64,000 bases of DNA from Neobacillus piezotolerans (lineage in GTDB: Bacteria > Bacillota > Bacilli > Bacillales > Cytobacillaceae), in the NCBI RefSeq assembly GCF_003362805.1, contig NZ_QNQT01000001.1:310001-374000 (forward strand). Reading direction: 5' to 3'. The notes below the pieces were generated by a model. It worked only from the letters and a program-made list of their open reading frames with translations. It ran no database searches and was not told the DNA's origin. This document shows positions 9,406 through 17,066 of this stretch, piece after piece. Positions within the stretch are counted from its first letter, which is position 1. Every line of letters begins with the position of its first letter. The position numbers were made by a program, and so were the translations under genes.

Positions 9406-9651
9406 ATGGGTATTGTCATCGTGGATATTTGCCAGAGCAACAGCATCAACGTGTATGATATTGAAGCGATCCTTGAATCGGAATACCCGGAAGTGTCCGT
9501 TCTCCAAAATGAGTGCCTTTCGTTTTGCGGGATGTGCGCGAGAAGTCCATTTGCCATCGTGAATGGAAAACGGGTATTCGCCAAGACGCCAGAGGAATGC
9601 CTTGAAAAAATCAGGAGGCAGATTGAAAAGGAACTCGCATTTTATGAATGA
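9406..9651 (+). CDS. YuzB-like DUF1450 protein
   Basis: 81 residues. The central NECLSFCGMCARSPFAIVNG block with its Cys-x2-Cys-x2-Cys pattern matches the small DUF1450/YuzB (UPF0349) family of Firmicutes. Family function is unknown; the cysteines suggest metal or Fe-S binding or redox chemistry (inference). A strong ribosome site (AAAGGGGGAGG) precedes the ATG. A TATACT hexamer at 9365 could be the -10 of its promoter, but no good -35 is seen. Confidence 0.85.
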   Translation: MGIVIVDICQSNSINVYDIEAILESEYPEVSVLQNECLSFCGMCARSPFAIVNGKRVFAKTPEECLEKIRRQIEKELAFYE

Positions 9652-9724
9652 CTGCCCATTGTTCGGCTAAATTCACTTGTGACAGGAAAAGAACGCGCAT
9701 TTCCTGAATGGTTTATGGGCCATA

Positions 9725-9753
9725 TTGAAAAATAACGGATTTTTTTATACAAT
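9725..9753 (+). promoter_or_regulatory. sigma-A promoter of trhO
   Basis: TTGAAA (9725-9730), a 17-nt spacer and TACAAT (9748-9753), about 85 nt upstream of the trhO start. Confidence 0.7.
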
Positions 9754-9839
9754 GTTTTTATGCCTTTTGGTATAAAAATATTCCGGTGTTGAAAACTGAC
9801 GCCGTATAGAAACACTACTTTTAGATTGGAGCAAGGAAA

Positions 9840-10820
9840 ATGGCAACTACACATCCATATAGAGTTTTGCTCTATTATAAATATGTGCACATTGATAATC
9901 CGGAGGAATTTGCCGATCAGCACCTTGCGTTTTGCAAGGAGCTTGGGTTGAAGGGCCGCATCCTCGTTGCCGAAGAAGGCATTAACGGTACCGTTTCCGG
10001 AACGGTTGAGCAAACAGATGCGTATATGAAGGCAATGAGGGATGACGCGCGCTTTGCCGATATGGTTTTCAAAATCGACGTATCGGATACCCATGCGTTT
10101 AAAAAAATGCATGTCCGCCCGCGCAATGAACTCGTTACCCTGAGGCTTGAGGATGATGTCGATCCAAATGAACTGACAGGCAACTATTTGGAGCCAAAGG
10201 AATTTTTTAATGCAATGCAGGATCCGAATGCGGTTGTGATTGATGCACGGAATGATTACGAGTACGATCTTGGCCATTTCCGAGGCGCCATCCGTCCGGA
10301 TATCAAGGCGTTCCGCGAGCTTCCTGACTGGATCAGGGAAAACAAGGATCAGTTTGAAGGCAAGAAAATCCTTACTTATTGTACAGGCGGGATTCGCTGC
10401 GAGAAATTCTCCGGCTGGCTGAAGAAAGAAGGCTTTGAAGATGTCAGCCAGTTGCACGGCGGGATCGCGACCTATGGGAAGGATCCGGAGGTTAAGGGCC
10501 AGCTGTGGGACGGAAAAATGTATGTCTTTGACGAAAGGATTTCCGTGCCGATTAACCAAGTCGAACACGTTGTTGTCGGGAAGGATTATTTTACAGGCGA
10601 ACCGTGCGAGCGCTACGTGAACTGTGCCAACCCTGAATGCAACAAGCAAATTCTTTGTTCCGAGGAAAACGAACACAAGTATTTGCGCGGATGCACGCAT
10701 GAATGCCGTGTCCATCCACGGAACCTCTATGTAAAAGAACAAGGGTTGACGGAAGCGGAAGTTGCCGTGCGCCTAAAAGAGCTAGGCGAAGAAGCGCCGG
10801 TCTACCATGCTGGAGAATAA
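9840..10820 (+). CDS. trhO: tRNA uridine(34) hydroxylase TrhO
   Basis: 326 residues, the rhodanese-family protein formerly called YbfQ/YceA. Seen: N-terminal ferredoxin-like part ([13 protein letters not shown]), rhodanese domain with [15 protein letters not shown] and the active-site loop [10 protein letters not shown] (Cys181), and a C-terminal cysteine cluster ([21 protein letters not shown]). In characterised homologues TrhO hydroxylates U34 of tRNA to 5-hydroxyuridine using O2, the first step toward mo5U/cmo5U wobble bases. It is monocistronic between its own promoter and a strong terminator. The ribosome site is AGCAAGGAAA. Confidence 0.92.
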   Translation: MATTHPYRVLLYYKYVHIDNPEEFADQHLAFCKELGLKGRILVAEEGINGTVSGTVEQTDAYMKAMRDDARFADMVFKIDVSDTHAFKKMHVRPRNELVTLRLEDDVDPNELTGNYLEPKEFFNAMQDPNAVVIDARNDYEYDLGHFRGAIRPDIKAFRELPDWIRENKDQFEGKKILTYCTGGIRCEKFSGWLKKEGFEDVSQLHGGIATYGKDPEVKGQLWDGKMYVFDERISVPINQVEHVVVGKDYFTGEPCERYVNCANPECNKQILCSEENEHKYLRGCTHECRVHPRNLYVKEQGLTEAEVAVRLKELGEEAPVYHAGE

Positions 10821-10828
10821 AAAGACGA

Positions 10829-10862
10829 AGGGACGAACCTTAATGGGTTTGTCCCTTTTTTA
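10829..10862 (+). terminator. terminator after trhO
   Basis: AGGGACGAACC/GGGTTTGTCCCT stem with a 5-nt loop followed by a T tract. A GGGAC-type hairpin as seen elsewhere in the window. Confidence 0.8.
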
Positions 10863-10889
10863 TATTGAAAGAGCTAGTATTATGTCCCC

Positions 10890-11456
10890 TCATCCAATTG
10901 ATTCCAAAATATCGGCAGTTGTGGCAATGGTCGCAAATTCCTTATGAAGCATCGCCAGCTCAATTTTATGAATTTCTTCAGCGGGATGCTTCACGTTATC
11001 TGGGCCGGTAATTTCGAAAGCCGCGGTGGCATCTGAAACGAGGAAGTTCGTATACCCAAGATTGCCCGCCATCCTTGTGGTTGTCGAAACGCAATGCTGC
11101 GTCGAAAAGCCGGTGATTACAAGCGTCTTCACCTGATGCCCTTTTAAAAATTCATCCAAAGGGGTCCCGATGAACGCGCTGTTGACATTTTTCGTAAAGA
11201 CAGATTCCCCGGCAAGCGGGCGTAAGGGATCTTTGATTTCAATATTAACCCCATTTTTGTAGTTCAGCGGCGAGTCGGGAAGCAGGGAGAGGTGCTGCGA
11301 GTAAACGACAATCCATTCCCGCTTCCTCCATTCCTCCAGAAGCTTATAAATGTTGTCCTCCGCTTCCGGGTTGTTTCGCGCACCCCAATATGGGTCGTCA
11401 AAACCTTTTTGGACGTCCAGGATGAGGAGTCCCGGTTTATCGAATAGTTGTGGCAA
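10890..11456 (-). CDS. isochorismatase-family cysteine hydrolase
   Basis: 188 residues with the isochorismatase-like fold and catalytic set: Asp in LLILDVQKGF (about residue 14), a central Lys, and the nucleophile Cys in FSTQHCVST. Members hydrolyse amides such as nicotinamide or N-carbamoyl compounds, but the substrate cannot be assigned. It lacks the metal-site pattern of PncA that I would expect for a nicotinamidase. Translation starts at TTG, preceded by AAGGAGG at 7 nt; no ATG is available near it. Terminated by sequence shared with the trhO terminator region. Confidence 0.83.
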   Translation of the reverse strand: MPQLFDKPGLLILDVQKGFDDPYWGARNNPEAEDNIYKLLEEWRKREWIVVYSQHLSLLPDSPLNYKNGVNIEIKDPLRPLAGESVFTKNVNSAFIGTPLDEFLKGHQVKTLVITGFSTQHCVSTTTRMAGNLGYTNFLVSDATAAFEITGPDNVKHPAEEIHKIELAMLHKEFATIATTADILESIG

Positions 11457-11508
11457 AAAAGTTCCTCCTTATTGATGGTTCTCTTGAATATAGGTTTCCT
11501 CCGACCTT

Positions 11509-11533
11509 AAAAAAACATGCCAATAAGGCATGC
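11509..11533 (-). terminator. terminator of the YqcI/YcgG-family gene
   Basis: CATGCC/GGCATG stem with a 5-nt loop, followed on the minus strand by seven T residues, just past the stop of the gene at 11540. Confidence 0.7.
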
Positions 11534-11539
11534 TGAACT

Positions 11540-12298
11540 TTACTCCTCATCTTCATTCTTCGCTCTGCCGCCGCTTCTAATAAAACGATGGAACGGACAG
11601 CAGCCCCTACTTGTTTCGTCATCCCTTAGGAAATATTGTTTCCATTCGTAATTGTCTTCATTTCCGTACGTATTTAAATCCGGATGGATTGGTGCTGAAT
11701 CATAGGCTGCAAGCCGTTTACGGATATCCGCCTTGATTTTCCCGGCTCGGGCCTCCGTTGAATTAAATTCCACAAGAACGGACCTTGGAGTGATGGCAAG
11801 CATCAGATATGGAAAATGCCGGCTTTGCCTCCGTTCATGCACTGGCGTTCCGCAGTATACGAAAAACTGCTCCGCACTGAAACAGTATTCCCATAGTGGA
11901 TTGTCCGCATCCCCAGGTATATGGCCCGGCCATTTGGCGGGGTCAAGGCTGGCGCACGCTTTCAACTGTGACCAAAAGAGTTCCTCATACTGTACCACAC
12001 TTAAACGGTCCCGGCCGGTATCATCATAAAAAAGAACAAGCGAAGTATAGTTTCCATACCCCCTGTAATTCTTTGCATATTCATCAAGCGCGCCAGCAAG
12101 CTGTACCGCTGAATCGGCGTCTGATGGGTGCGGGAGGAAAGCAAACCTGAAGTGCCCTAGCTGGCGGCCAATCGTTGCCGGTATGCAGGGAAACGGCTTT
12201 TCCCTGTCCCTCAGCTTTTCCGAAAAATTTCGCACTGCGTCTTTTTTCCACTCTTCAAGGTCCTGTTGGGCAACTTCTTCCTCTTTATACAAAACCAT
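11540..12298 (-). CDS. YqcI/YcgG family protein
   Basis: About 252 residues of the YqcI/YcgG family, recognised by FPCIPATIGRQLGHFRFAF, a central FYDD, the CxxPEQ-like CFSAEQFFVYCGTP and the tail CCPFHRF. The family is widespread in bacilli and its biochemical function is unknown. The ATG at 12298 is chosen because AGGAGG lies 7 nt upstream; a longer frame upstream lacks a site. It is separated from the spore cluster by about 110 nt and has its own terminator, so it is probably independent. Confidence 0.8.
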   Translation of the reverse strand: MVLYKEEEVAQQDLEEWKKDAVRNFSEKLRDREKPFPCIPATIGRQLGHFRFAFLPHPSDADSAVQLAGALDEYAKNYRGYGNYTSLVLFYDDTGRDRLSVVQYEELFWSQLKACASLDPAKWPGHIPGDADNPLWEYCFSAEQFFVYCGTPVHERRQSRHFPYLMLAITPRSVLVEFNSTEARAGKIKADIRKRLAAYDSAPIHPDLNTYGNEDNYEWKQYFLRDDETSRGCCPFHRFIRSGGRAKNEDEE

Positions 12299-12408
12299 AC
12301 ACGGTCCTCCTCTCCCCATTAGAGTATTCAAGGACCGTTCCCGGGTGAGTCGGCAGTATTTTTTCAAAAAAAGAGCCTTCCCCTAAAAACGGAGATAGCT
12401 CTGTGGGA

Positions 12409-12642
12409 TTATATCACGCTGTTTTTAATTGAATTTCCATCTGTCACATCGGAGTCGTTAATGAAGTTAATCGGGATGTTGATGAGGGAGATGTCCCCAT
12501 TTTGTTCACCGAAGCCCATATTCCTTTTTGTCGAGAGGAAGACGTCCGCCTGCTGAATGGATCCGAACGCGATTTGGGAATGGCGGTCAAGGACGTTAAC
12601 TTTGAAGTTGAGGACATTCGCGATGGAGGGCAGAAAGATCAT
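12409..12642 (-). CDS. small GerPA/GerPF-family protein
   Basis: 77 residues. The layout is that of small GerPA/GerPF spore proteins: a hydrophobic start (IANVLNFKVNVLDRH), an IAFGSIQQAD segment, a G-rich middle (NMGFGEQNGD) and an acidic end (INDSDVTDGNSIKN) resembling the family's closing NxxxDxDxxD pattern. It overlaps the gene before it by four bases (ATGA), implying translational coupling, and has GGGGGA upstream. Members of the family sit in the spore coat and help germinants pass through it. The assignment rests on pattern resemblance and context. Confidence 0.6.
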   Translation of the reverse strand: MIFLPSIANVLNFKVNVLDRHSQIAFGSIQQADVFLSTKRNMGFGEQNGDISLINIPINFINDSDVTDGNSIKNSVI

Positions 12643-12902
12643 GGAACCAATCCCCCATTAATGTTTCCAGGCAGGCACGAGTCAAAGGATGCCGGCGAGT
12701 CGATCGCGTCCCTATCGTCAACCATATTCCTGTTTCCGACAAAGGCGGCGTCGTCCCCATAATTTTGGCCGTAGCCCTGGTTCCTTTTGTCCGAATTCTG
12801 CCATTCGGCAAGGAGATTTTGTCCGATATTTACGGCCGACGCGTTTTCAAAGGAATTAATTTTTATCATAAAAATATTTATATTAATAGCTGGTACAGCC
12901 AA
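12639..12902 (-). CDS. small GerPA/GerPF-family protein
   Basis: 87 residues. It starts MAVPAININIFMIKINSFENA, then VNIGQNLLAEW, KRNQGYGQNYGD and NMVDDRDAIDSP, the typical order of the GerPA/GerPF spore family. It begins with TTG after GGGGGGAG, and is divergent from the Hsp20 gene with about 66 nt between starts. It is first in a two-gene unit with the overlapping paralogue downstream. As I recall, B. subtilis carries two small genes of this family (ydgA, ydgB) next to cotP, which matches this arrangement. Probably expressed in the mother cell during sporulation (inference). Confidence 0.65.
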   Translation of the reverse strand: MAVPAININIFMIKINSFENASAVNIGQNLLAEWQNSDKRNQGYGQNYGDDAAFVGNRNMVDDRDAIDSPASFDSCLPGNINGGLVP

Positions 12903-12968
12903 ATGTCTCCCCCCTTTTGGAAAAATATATGCTTAAGAAGCTATCTATATGAGTTGGAGGGTGATTCG

Positions 12969-13439
12969 ATGGATATGGACAAGTTAAAGAAATGGATGGA
13001 GATAGCGCAAAAAGTACAGGGCGGAAACTTTTGGGGGCAGATTTTCGATGAGGAATTCGCGAGAGAGCATATGAACTCGAATACGATCTTTTCCGGATTC
13101 AATGATATGGGGCCGGGAATGGAAGGCGCTTTCCCCCCAATTGATATTTTTGAATCCGCGGATAGGATTTACTTGCTAGCCGCGCTGCCGGGCATTCAAA
13201 GGGAGGATGTTTTTCTGGCGCTGCAGGGAGACAAGCTTGTCATCAGGGGCCGGATCGCCAGCCCGTTCATTGGCTTAAAGGAGATTAAAAAGGAAATCAA
13301 GTCAGGTGAGTTTGAGAGGGTGATCAGTCTGCCGAGGCTTGCGAAGGACAACAAGCTTGAAGCATCATTCCAAAACGGAGTCCTGACAATCGTGTATGAA
13401 TTTATGGGGACGCCCGAAGAGAGCATCCCCATCAAATAG
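12969..13439 (+). CDS. CotP-like Hsp20/alpha-crystallin spore protein
   Basis: 156 residues with an alpha-crystallin domain at about 55-150: PPIDIFESADRIYLLAALPG, GDKLVIRGRI, FERVISLP and the end-strand NGVLTIVY. The conserved GVLTI motif is intact. The N-terminal part is Met/Asn/Phe-rich. Small Hsp20 proteins of this kind include the B. subtilis spore coat proteins CotP and CotM; neighbouring GerP-family genes support a coat role over a heat-shock role. ATG preceded by GGAGG. The stop is two bases from the convergent GerPF-like gene's stop, leaving no room for a separate terminator. Confidence 0.75.
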   Translation: MDMDKLKKWMEIAQKVQGGNFWGQIFDEEFAREHMNSNTIFSGFNDMGPGMEGAFPPIDIFESADRIYLLAALPGIQREDVFLALQGDKLVIRGRIASPFIGLKEIKKEIKSGEFERVISLPRLAKDNKLEASFQNGVLTIVYEFMGTPEESIPIK

Positions 13440-13440
13440 A

Positions 13441-13686
13441 TCAAAGGCTTCCTTTCCTCCTGATCGAATCCACAATGTCCTGGTCGAGTATGGCGCTTGC
13501 TTCCCCATGTATAAAAACGCCGTCACCGTTTTGATAACCATAGCCGAATGATTCTTTATAGGAATTCGTTTTCCGTTTTTGGACAGTCCCTTTTAGCGAA
13601 ACGACCGAACCATTTTCCATCGAATTGATTTTGCATCCATTAATGTTAATTGTAATTCTTCCAATTGCCAATCCATCAACTCCCAT
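13441..13686 (-). CDS. small GerPA/GerPF-family protein
   Basis: 81 residues; third member of the small spore-protein family here. It contains IGRITININGCKINSMENGSVV, a Lys-rich middle, FGYGYQNGDGVF and the closing LDQDIVDS, close to the LDPDLVDQ-type ending of GerPF proteins. ATG with AAAGGA at 7 nt. It is divergent from the GerPC-like gene with 42 nt between start codons. The three copies differ enough to suggest old duplication, not a recent one. Confidence 0.65.
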   Translation of the reverse strand: MGVDGLAIGRITININGCKINSMENGSVVSLKGTVQKRKTNSYKESFGYGYQNGDGVFIHGEASAILDQDIVDSIRRKGSL

Positions 13687-13728
13687 TCAAAAGTCCTTTA
13701 AAATGTCCAGGTAAAGTGTGGTGTAATC

Positions 13729-14526
13729 ATGTCTCTTAAAGGACTATTCACAAACGGTGAAGAAAATGATGCGATAAAAAGCAGACTCGCCGAATTGGAG
13801 AAAAACATTAGAAAAATCAACACCCTGGATGTGCATATTAAACGGTTTTTGCAATGGGAACGGGATTTGGCCCCGCTTTTAAAAAAGAAGGAGCCAGGCG
13901 GCCCTTCTGCCAATCCGGTAAAAGAGAGGAAAGCCGGGGAGGGAAAGGAATCCGAAAAGGCGATCAGGCAGCTAGTCGCCAGAGAACTTCAGCCTTTTTT
14001 CGCGGAACTCCGGCGGTTGAATGGGCTGATTGATAACCTGGCCCAGGAGAGGAATGAAAGGAAAAGGGAGATTCCGAAGCGGGTGAAGCTTGCAAGGGAA
14101 AATCCGGCCCGGAATGAAGCGCGCGAAACGGCAGAACTTCTCCTAAAGATCGAGCAAATGGGGCTCCTGATGGCAGAAATGCAAGGTGTGATGGTTAATC
14201 AAAGTAGAAGGATCTTAGAATTGGAGGAGGCCGAAAAGCAGCGCCTAAAATCAGACCTCGCCAAAGAAAAAACGGCAAGCGCCGTGCAGCCTCCCCCGGT
14301 CATTTACCAGGAATACAAAATCGAAAAAGTAATTGTCGATAAATATGAGCTGAACAATACGATTGGCCAATTGGGCATCAAGGAACTTGGCGGGCAACTG
14401 AATATTGGGGCGACTTACGGCGTCAATCGCCCGCCGGAAATGGGAGGCATGGGCGCTCTAGTAAAAGATGAATGCCCGGAAAATATGGATCCAGGTACGG
14501 AAGAGGAGTCAGGGGAATCTTCTTGA
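13729..14526 (+). CDS. GerPC-like coiled-coil protein
   Basis: 265 residues. The N-terminal two thirds are charged and heptad-like (Lys/Glu/Arg-rich, about 10-190), with a Pro-rich break (PPPVIYQEYK). A C-terminal segment IEKVIVDKYEL...LGGQLNIGATYG resembles the end of GerPC, where IEKIEY...LEGTLNIG is typical. GerPC is longer here than the usual ~205 residues. Its position among GerPA/GerPF-family genes supports the assignment. The ribosome site is weak (GTGTGGTG). Role inferred: coat assembly or germinant permeability. Alternative: unrelated coiled-coil spore protein. Confidence 0.5.
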   Translation: MSLKGLFTNGEENDAIKSRLAELEKNIRKINTLDVHIKRFLQWERDLAPLLKKKEPGGPSANPVKERKAGEGKESEKAIRQLVARELQPFFAELRRLNGLIDNLAQERNERKREIPKRVKLARENPARNEARETAELLLKIEQMGLLMAEMQGVMVNQSRRILELEEAEKQRLKSDLAKEKTASAVQPPPVIYQEYKIEKVIVDKYELNNTIGQLGIKELGGQLNIGATYGVNRPPEMGGMGALVKDECPENMDPGTEEESGESS

Positions 14527-14557
14527 GAGCCCCAAGCAGATGTGCCGCCGCCAATTT

Positions 14558-15259
14558 TCAGTGAAGCGGACGGTCACGCCTCCAATCGACATACAGCGTT
14601 CCATCTGTTTCAATTTCCGCGTAAAAAACATCTTCCAGGCCACTTACGCCAGAGGACCGCAGCTCACTGTCCAGCCATTCCAGGTCCAAATTGTATTTCC
14701 GCAAGTTTTCCTCGATAATTTGGCCGTCGGAAATGACCGCTGTTGGCATCGGAATCAATTTTGGCGCGGCAGTGGTTTGCTTCAATGCGTTTTTTGTAAG
14801 GGGATGTTCGCCTTCCTTTTTTAAAACAGACAGGGTGCCATCCTTTTCAAAAATCGCATAATCCACCTCGGAGAAGGAAAATACGTCTTTTTTTCGCAGC
14901 AAAGCTCTTAAAGAATCCACATCCAGCCTGGATTTCCTAAGTGCCTCTTCCATTATGTTCCCATGTTTAATTACGATGATGGGCTCTCCGGTGACAATGC
15001 CTCGTGCGGTTCTTGATTTAATATCGAGAAATCCAGTTAAAACTGTAAACAGGGTCCATGCTGCCAAAGCAATCAGCCCATTCCTAATGCTTATGGAAGA
15101 ATCGATGGCGAGCGATGCGCCGATTGTACCGATGGAAATTGCTGAAACAAAATTAAAGACCGTCATTTGGGAAATTTCTTTCCTTCCGGTGATTCTCATA
15201 AGCACGAGTAGGGTAAAATACGATAAGGCAAGGCGGGCGATCAAGTCTGTTAGTTGCAT
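14558..15259 (-). CDS. DUF421 (YetF-type) membrane protein
   Basis: 233 residues. Three N-terminal membrane segments (about 5-85, with LMRITGRKEISQMTVFNFVSAISIG) are followed by two cytosolic YetF/DUF421 repeats (GEPIIVIKHGNIMEEALRKS and a second around SDGQIIEENLRKYN). The family is abundant in spore formers and several members affect sporulation or germination, but the mechanism is unsettled. In B. subtilis, as I recall, ydfR/ydfS of this family lie beside cotP-ydgA-ydgB, so the adjacency here looks conserved. ATG with GGAG upstream. Confidence 0.88.
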   Translation of the reverse strand: MQLTDLIARLALSYFTLLVLMRITGRKEISQMTVFNFVSAISIGTIGASLAIDSSISIRNGLIALAAWTLFTVLTGFLDIKSRTARGIVTGEPIIVIKHGNIMEEALRKSRLDVDSLRALLRKKDVFSFSEVDYAIFEKDGTLSVLKKEGEHPLTKNALKQTTAAPKLIPMPTAVISDGQIIEENLRKYNLDLEWLDSELRSSGVSGLEDVFYAEIETDGTLYVDWRRDRPLH

Positions 15260-15342
15260 CCCGGAGCTCCTTTGCTTTTTTAATCGTATTATTCCATTTG
15301 AGTAAGGGGGTATGTGTCTAATCTGGTTTTTATACGTTTTAG

Positions 15343-15371
15343 TTGAAAAAGTAAGGAGACAGTTTTATAAT
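15343..15371 (+). promoter_or_regulatory. sigma-A promoter of sodA
   Basis: TTGAAA (15343-15348), a 17-nt spacer, and a consensus TATAAT (15366-15371), 38 nt before the sodA ATG. Confidence 0.8.
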
Positions 15372-15409
15372 CAAATCGTATTCAAATTACATAAAAGGGG
15401 ATAGAAAAA

Positions 15410-16021
15410 ATGGCTAAATACGAACTGCCTGCATTGCCTTATGCAAACGACGCGCTTGAGCCTCATATCGACGCGCAAACAATGGAAATCCATCATGACC
15501 GCCACCATGCGACATATGTGAACAACCTGAACGCGGCGCTTGAGGGCCATGACGATCTTTCCGGAAAAACAATCGAAGAACTTATCGCGAACCTTGATGC
15601 GATTCCGGAAAACATCCGCACGGCTGTACGCAACAATGGCGGCGGCCACGCTAACCACAGCTTGTTCTGGACACTTCTTTCGCCAAATGGCGGCGGCGCT
15701 CCAACTGGCGAAGTCGCGGACGCGATCAACGAAGCTTTCGGAAGCTATGACAAATTCAAGGAAGAGTTCACGAAAGCTGCAACAACCCGATTCGGTTCTG
15801 GCTGGGCATGGCTAATTGTAGACAACGGCAAATTGGCGGTGACAAGCACGCCAAACCAGGACAGCCCGCTGATGGAAGGCAAGACTCCAATCCTTGGCCT
15901 TGACGTTTGGGAGCATGCATATTACCTGAAATATCAAAACAAGCGCCCTGATTACATCGGAGCATTCTTCAATGTGATCAACTGGGATGAAGTAAACAAA
16001 CTTTATTCAGCGGCGAAATAA
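15410..16021 (+). CDS. sodA: superoxide dismutase [Mn] SodA
   Basis: 203 residues, full length. Metal ligands are visible: His in MEIHHDRHH, His in HANHSLFW, and Asp plus His in [14 protein letters not shown] before HANHS, with a Gly-rich NNGGGH, favours Mn over Fe. The cytosolic enzyme dismutates superoxide to H2O2 and O2. ATG with AAAAGGGG upstream, own sigma-A promoter and a strong terminator, so monocistronic. Convergent with a SufR-like regulator gene. Confidence 0.96.
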   Translation: MAKYELPALPYANDALEPHIDAQTMEIHHDRHHATYVNNLNAALEGHDDLSGKTIEELIANLDAIPENIRTAVRNNGGGHANHSLFWTLLSPNGGGAPTGEVADAINEAFGSYDKFKEEFTKAATTRFGSGWAWLIVDNGKLAVTSTPNQDSPLMEGKTPILGLDVWEHAYYLKYQNKRPDYIGAFFNVINWDEVNKLYSAAK

Positions 16022-16034
16022 ATAACGACAAAAA

Positions 16035-16072
16035 AACACTTTTAGGAAGGGGTATCCCCGGCTAAAAGTGTT
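16035..16072. terminator. bidirectional terminator after sodA
   Basis: AACACTTTTAG/CTAAAAGTGTT stem enclosing a small GGGG/CCCC inner stem, with A and T tracts outside. Shared by convergent sodA and the regulator gene. Confidence 0.85.
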
Positions 16073-16075
16073 TTT

Positions 16076-16714
16076 TTATTTATTTGCGTTAAATGCGATT
16101 CTAAAGCGGCAATGGTCATCCTCGTCGGCCTTGCAGCTGACGCGGCTAATGTCTTCGGTTTTTAGGACATTTTTCAGCATTTGCGTTTCACACTTGCACG
16201 CTGTTTTGTAATGGTTGGCAATTGCTAGGATAGGGCAGTTGTATTCAACCAGTTCATAGGTATAATTGTCAATTTTCGTGGCGGCTGCCATATAGCCCTT
16301 TTCGTTCTGGAGGCTGACGATTTCCTCAATTTTATCCTGATTCGGCTTTTCAGCCATTTTCCGCGAATACTCCTCAGTCAGGCGCTTCTCCCTTTTTTGA
16401 AAAAGCTCATTGACCGCTCCTTCGCCGTATAAATCCTGTATATCCTGAAGGAATTCAAGGGTTATTCCTTCATAATTTTTTGGGAACAAAGCTTCCCCTT
16501 TCGTAGTCAGCGAATAAATTTGCAGCGGCCTCCCCATCGGCTGCCTGGCCTCACGGGATGCAACCAGGCCGTCTGTTTCGAGCGCGTTCAAATGTTTCCG
16601 GATAGCCATATGGGTAATATTCAGATGGTTTGTCAGAGAAGCGACCGTCACGCTGGCTTCCTTCTTTAACAATTCAAGAATTCTTTCCTTTGTTGGTTTT
16701 CTTGGCTCCGCCAT
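16076..16714 (-). CDS. SufR-like winged-helix regulator, probable Fe-S sensor
   Basis: About 212 residues. The N-terminal winged helix-turn-helix (about 8-75) includes ASVTVASLTNHLNITHMAIRKHLNALE. The C-terminal part holds cysteines in VEYNCPIL, ACKCET and VSCKADEDDHC, the spacing seen in SufR-type repressors that bind an Fe-S cluster. Such regulators control Fe-S assembly or oxidative-stress genes; no suf genes are adjacent, but sodA faces it. Of several possible starts (GTG-ATG-AGG-ATG), the ATG at 16714 has the best spacing to AGGAAGAGG. The Fe-S role is inferred from cysteine pattern. Confidence 0.78.
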   Translation of the reverse strand: MAEPRKPTKERILELLKKEASVTVASLTNHLNITHMAIRKHLNALETDGLVASREARQPMGRPLQIYSLTTKGEALFPKNYEGITLEFLQDIQDLYGEGAVNELFQKREKRLTEEYSRKMAEKPNQDKIEEIVSLQNEKGYMAAATKIDNYTYELVEYNCPILAIANHYKTACKCETQMLKNVLKTEDISRVSCKADEDDHCRFRIAFNANK

Positions 16715-16777
16715 CCTCATCACCTCTTCCTGTTAAAACCCGCTGAACGGCTTGGGGAGTTCGGTTAAAATCAACTA

Positions 16778-16806
16778 ATTATACAATAAAGTATAAATAA
16801 TGGAAA
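16778..16806 (-). promoter_or_regulatory. promoter of the SufR-like gene
   Basis: On the minus strand TTTCCA, a 17-nt spacer and a consensus TATAAT, about 65 nt upstream of the start codon. Confidence 0.6.
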
Positions 16807-16902
16807 GGGAATGGGAAATTAAGCGTGTCTTTCATCGTGGGCATTTTTAGGCCAACGGTAATTGATTATCGGAAGTTAATTGTTTAGACAGTCGAACTAT
16901 CA

Positions 16903-16931
16903 TTGACAAATGGAAGAACGTTTATTAAATT
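16903..16931 (+). promoter_or_regulatory. promoter upstream of the M24 gene
   Basis: Consensus TTGACA (16903-16908), 17-nt spacer and TAAATT (16926-16931). It lies about 135 nt upstream of the M24 start, leaving a leader in which I see no riboswitch. Confidence 0.6.
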
Positions 16932-17066
16932 TCAGAAAAGGGGAATAATTCGGAAATTTATCCGCGGTGGCTTCTTTGTATTTGCTCATTGTTGGTGTGA
17001 AAATTCCTGACTCCTTTTGTAAATGTAAAAAGGCTGTTGTTAAAAAGACAAGGGAGATGAGAATGA

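Noticed and set aside
9642-10742. Long minus-strand open frame (366 codons)
   Set aside because: Lies antisense to trhO, whose product is clearly recognisable; no ribosome site or family match on the minus strand.
12840-12968. Sigma-K promoter between the divergent spore genes
   Set aside because: CATATATTT on the minus strand resembles a -10, but no AC-type -35 lies at the right distance.
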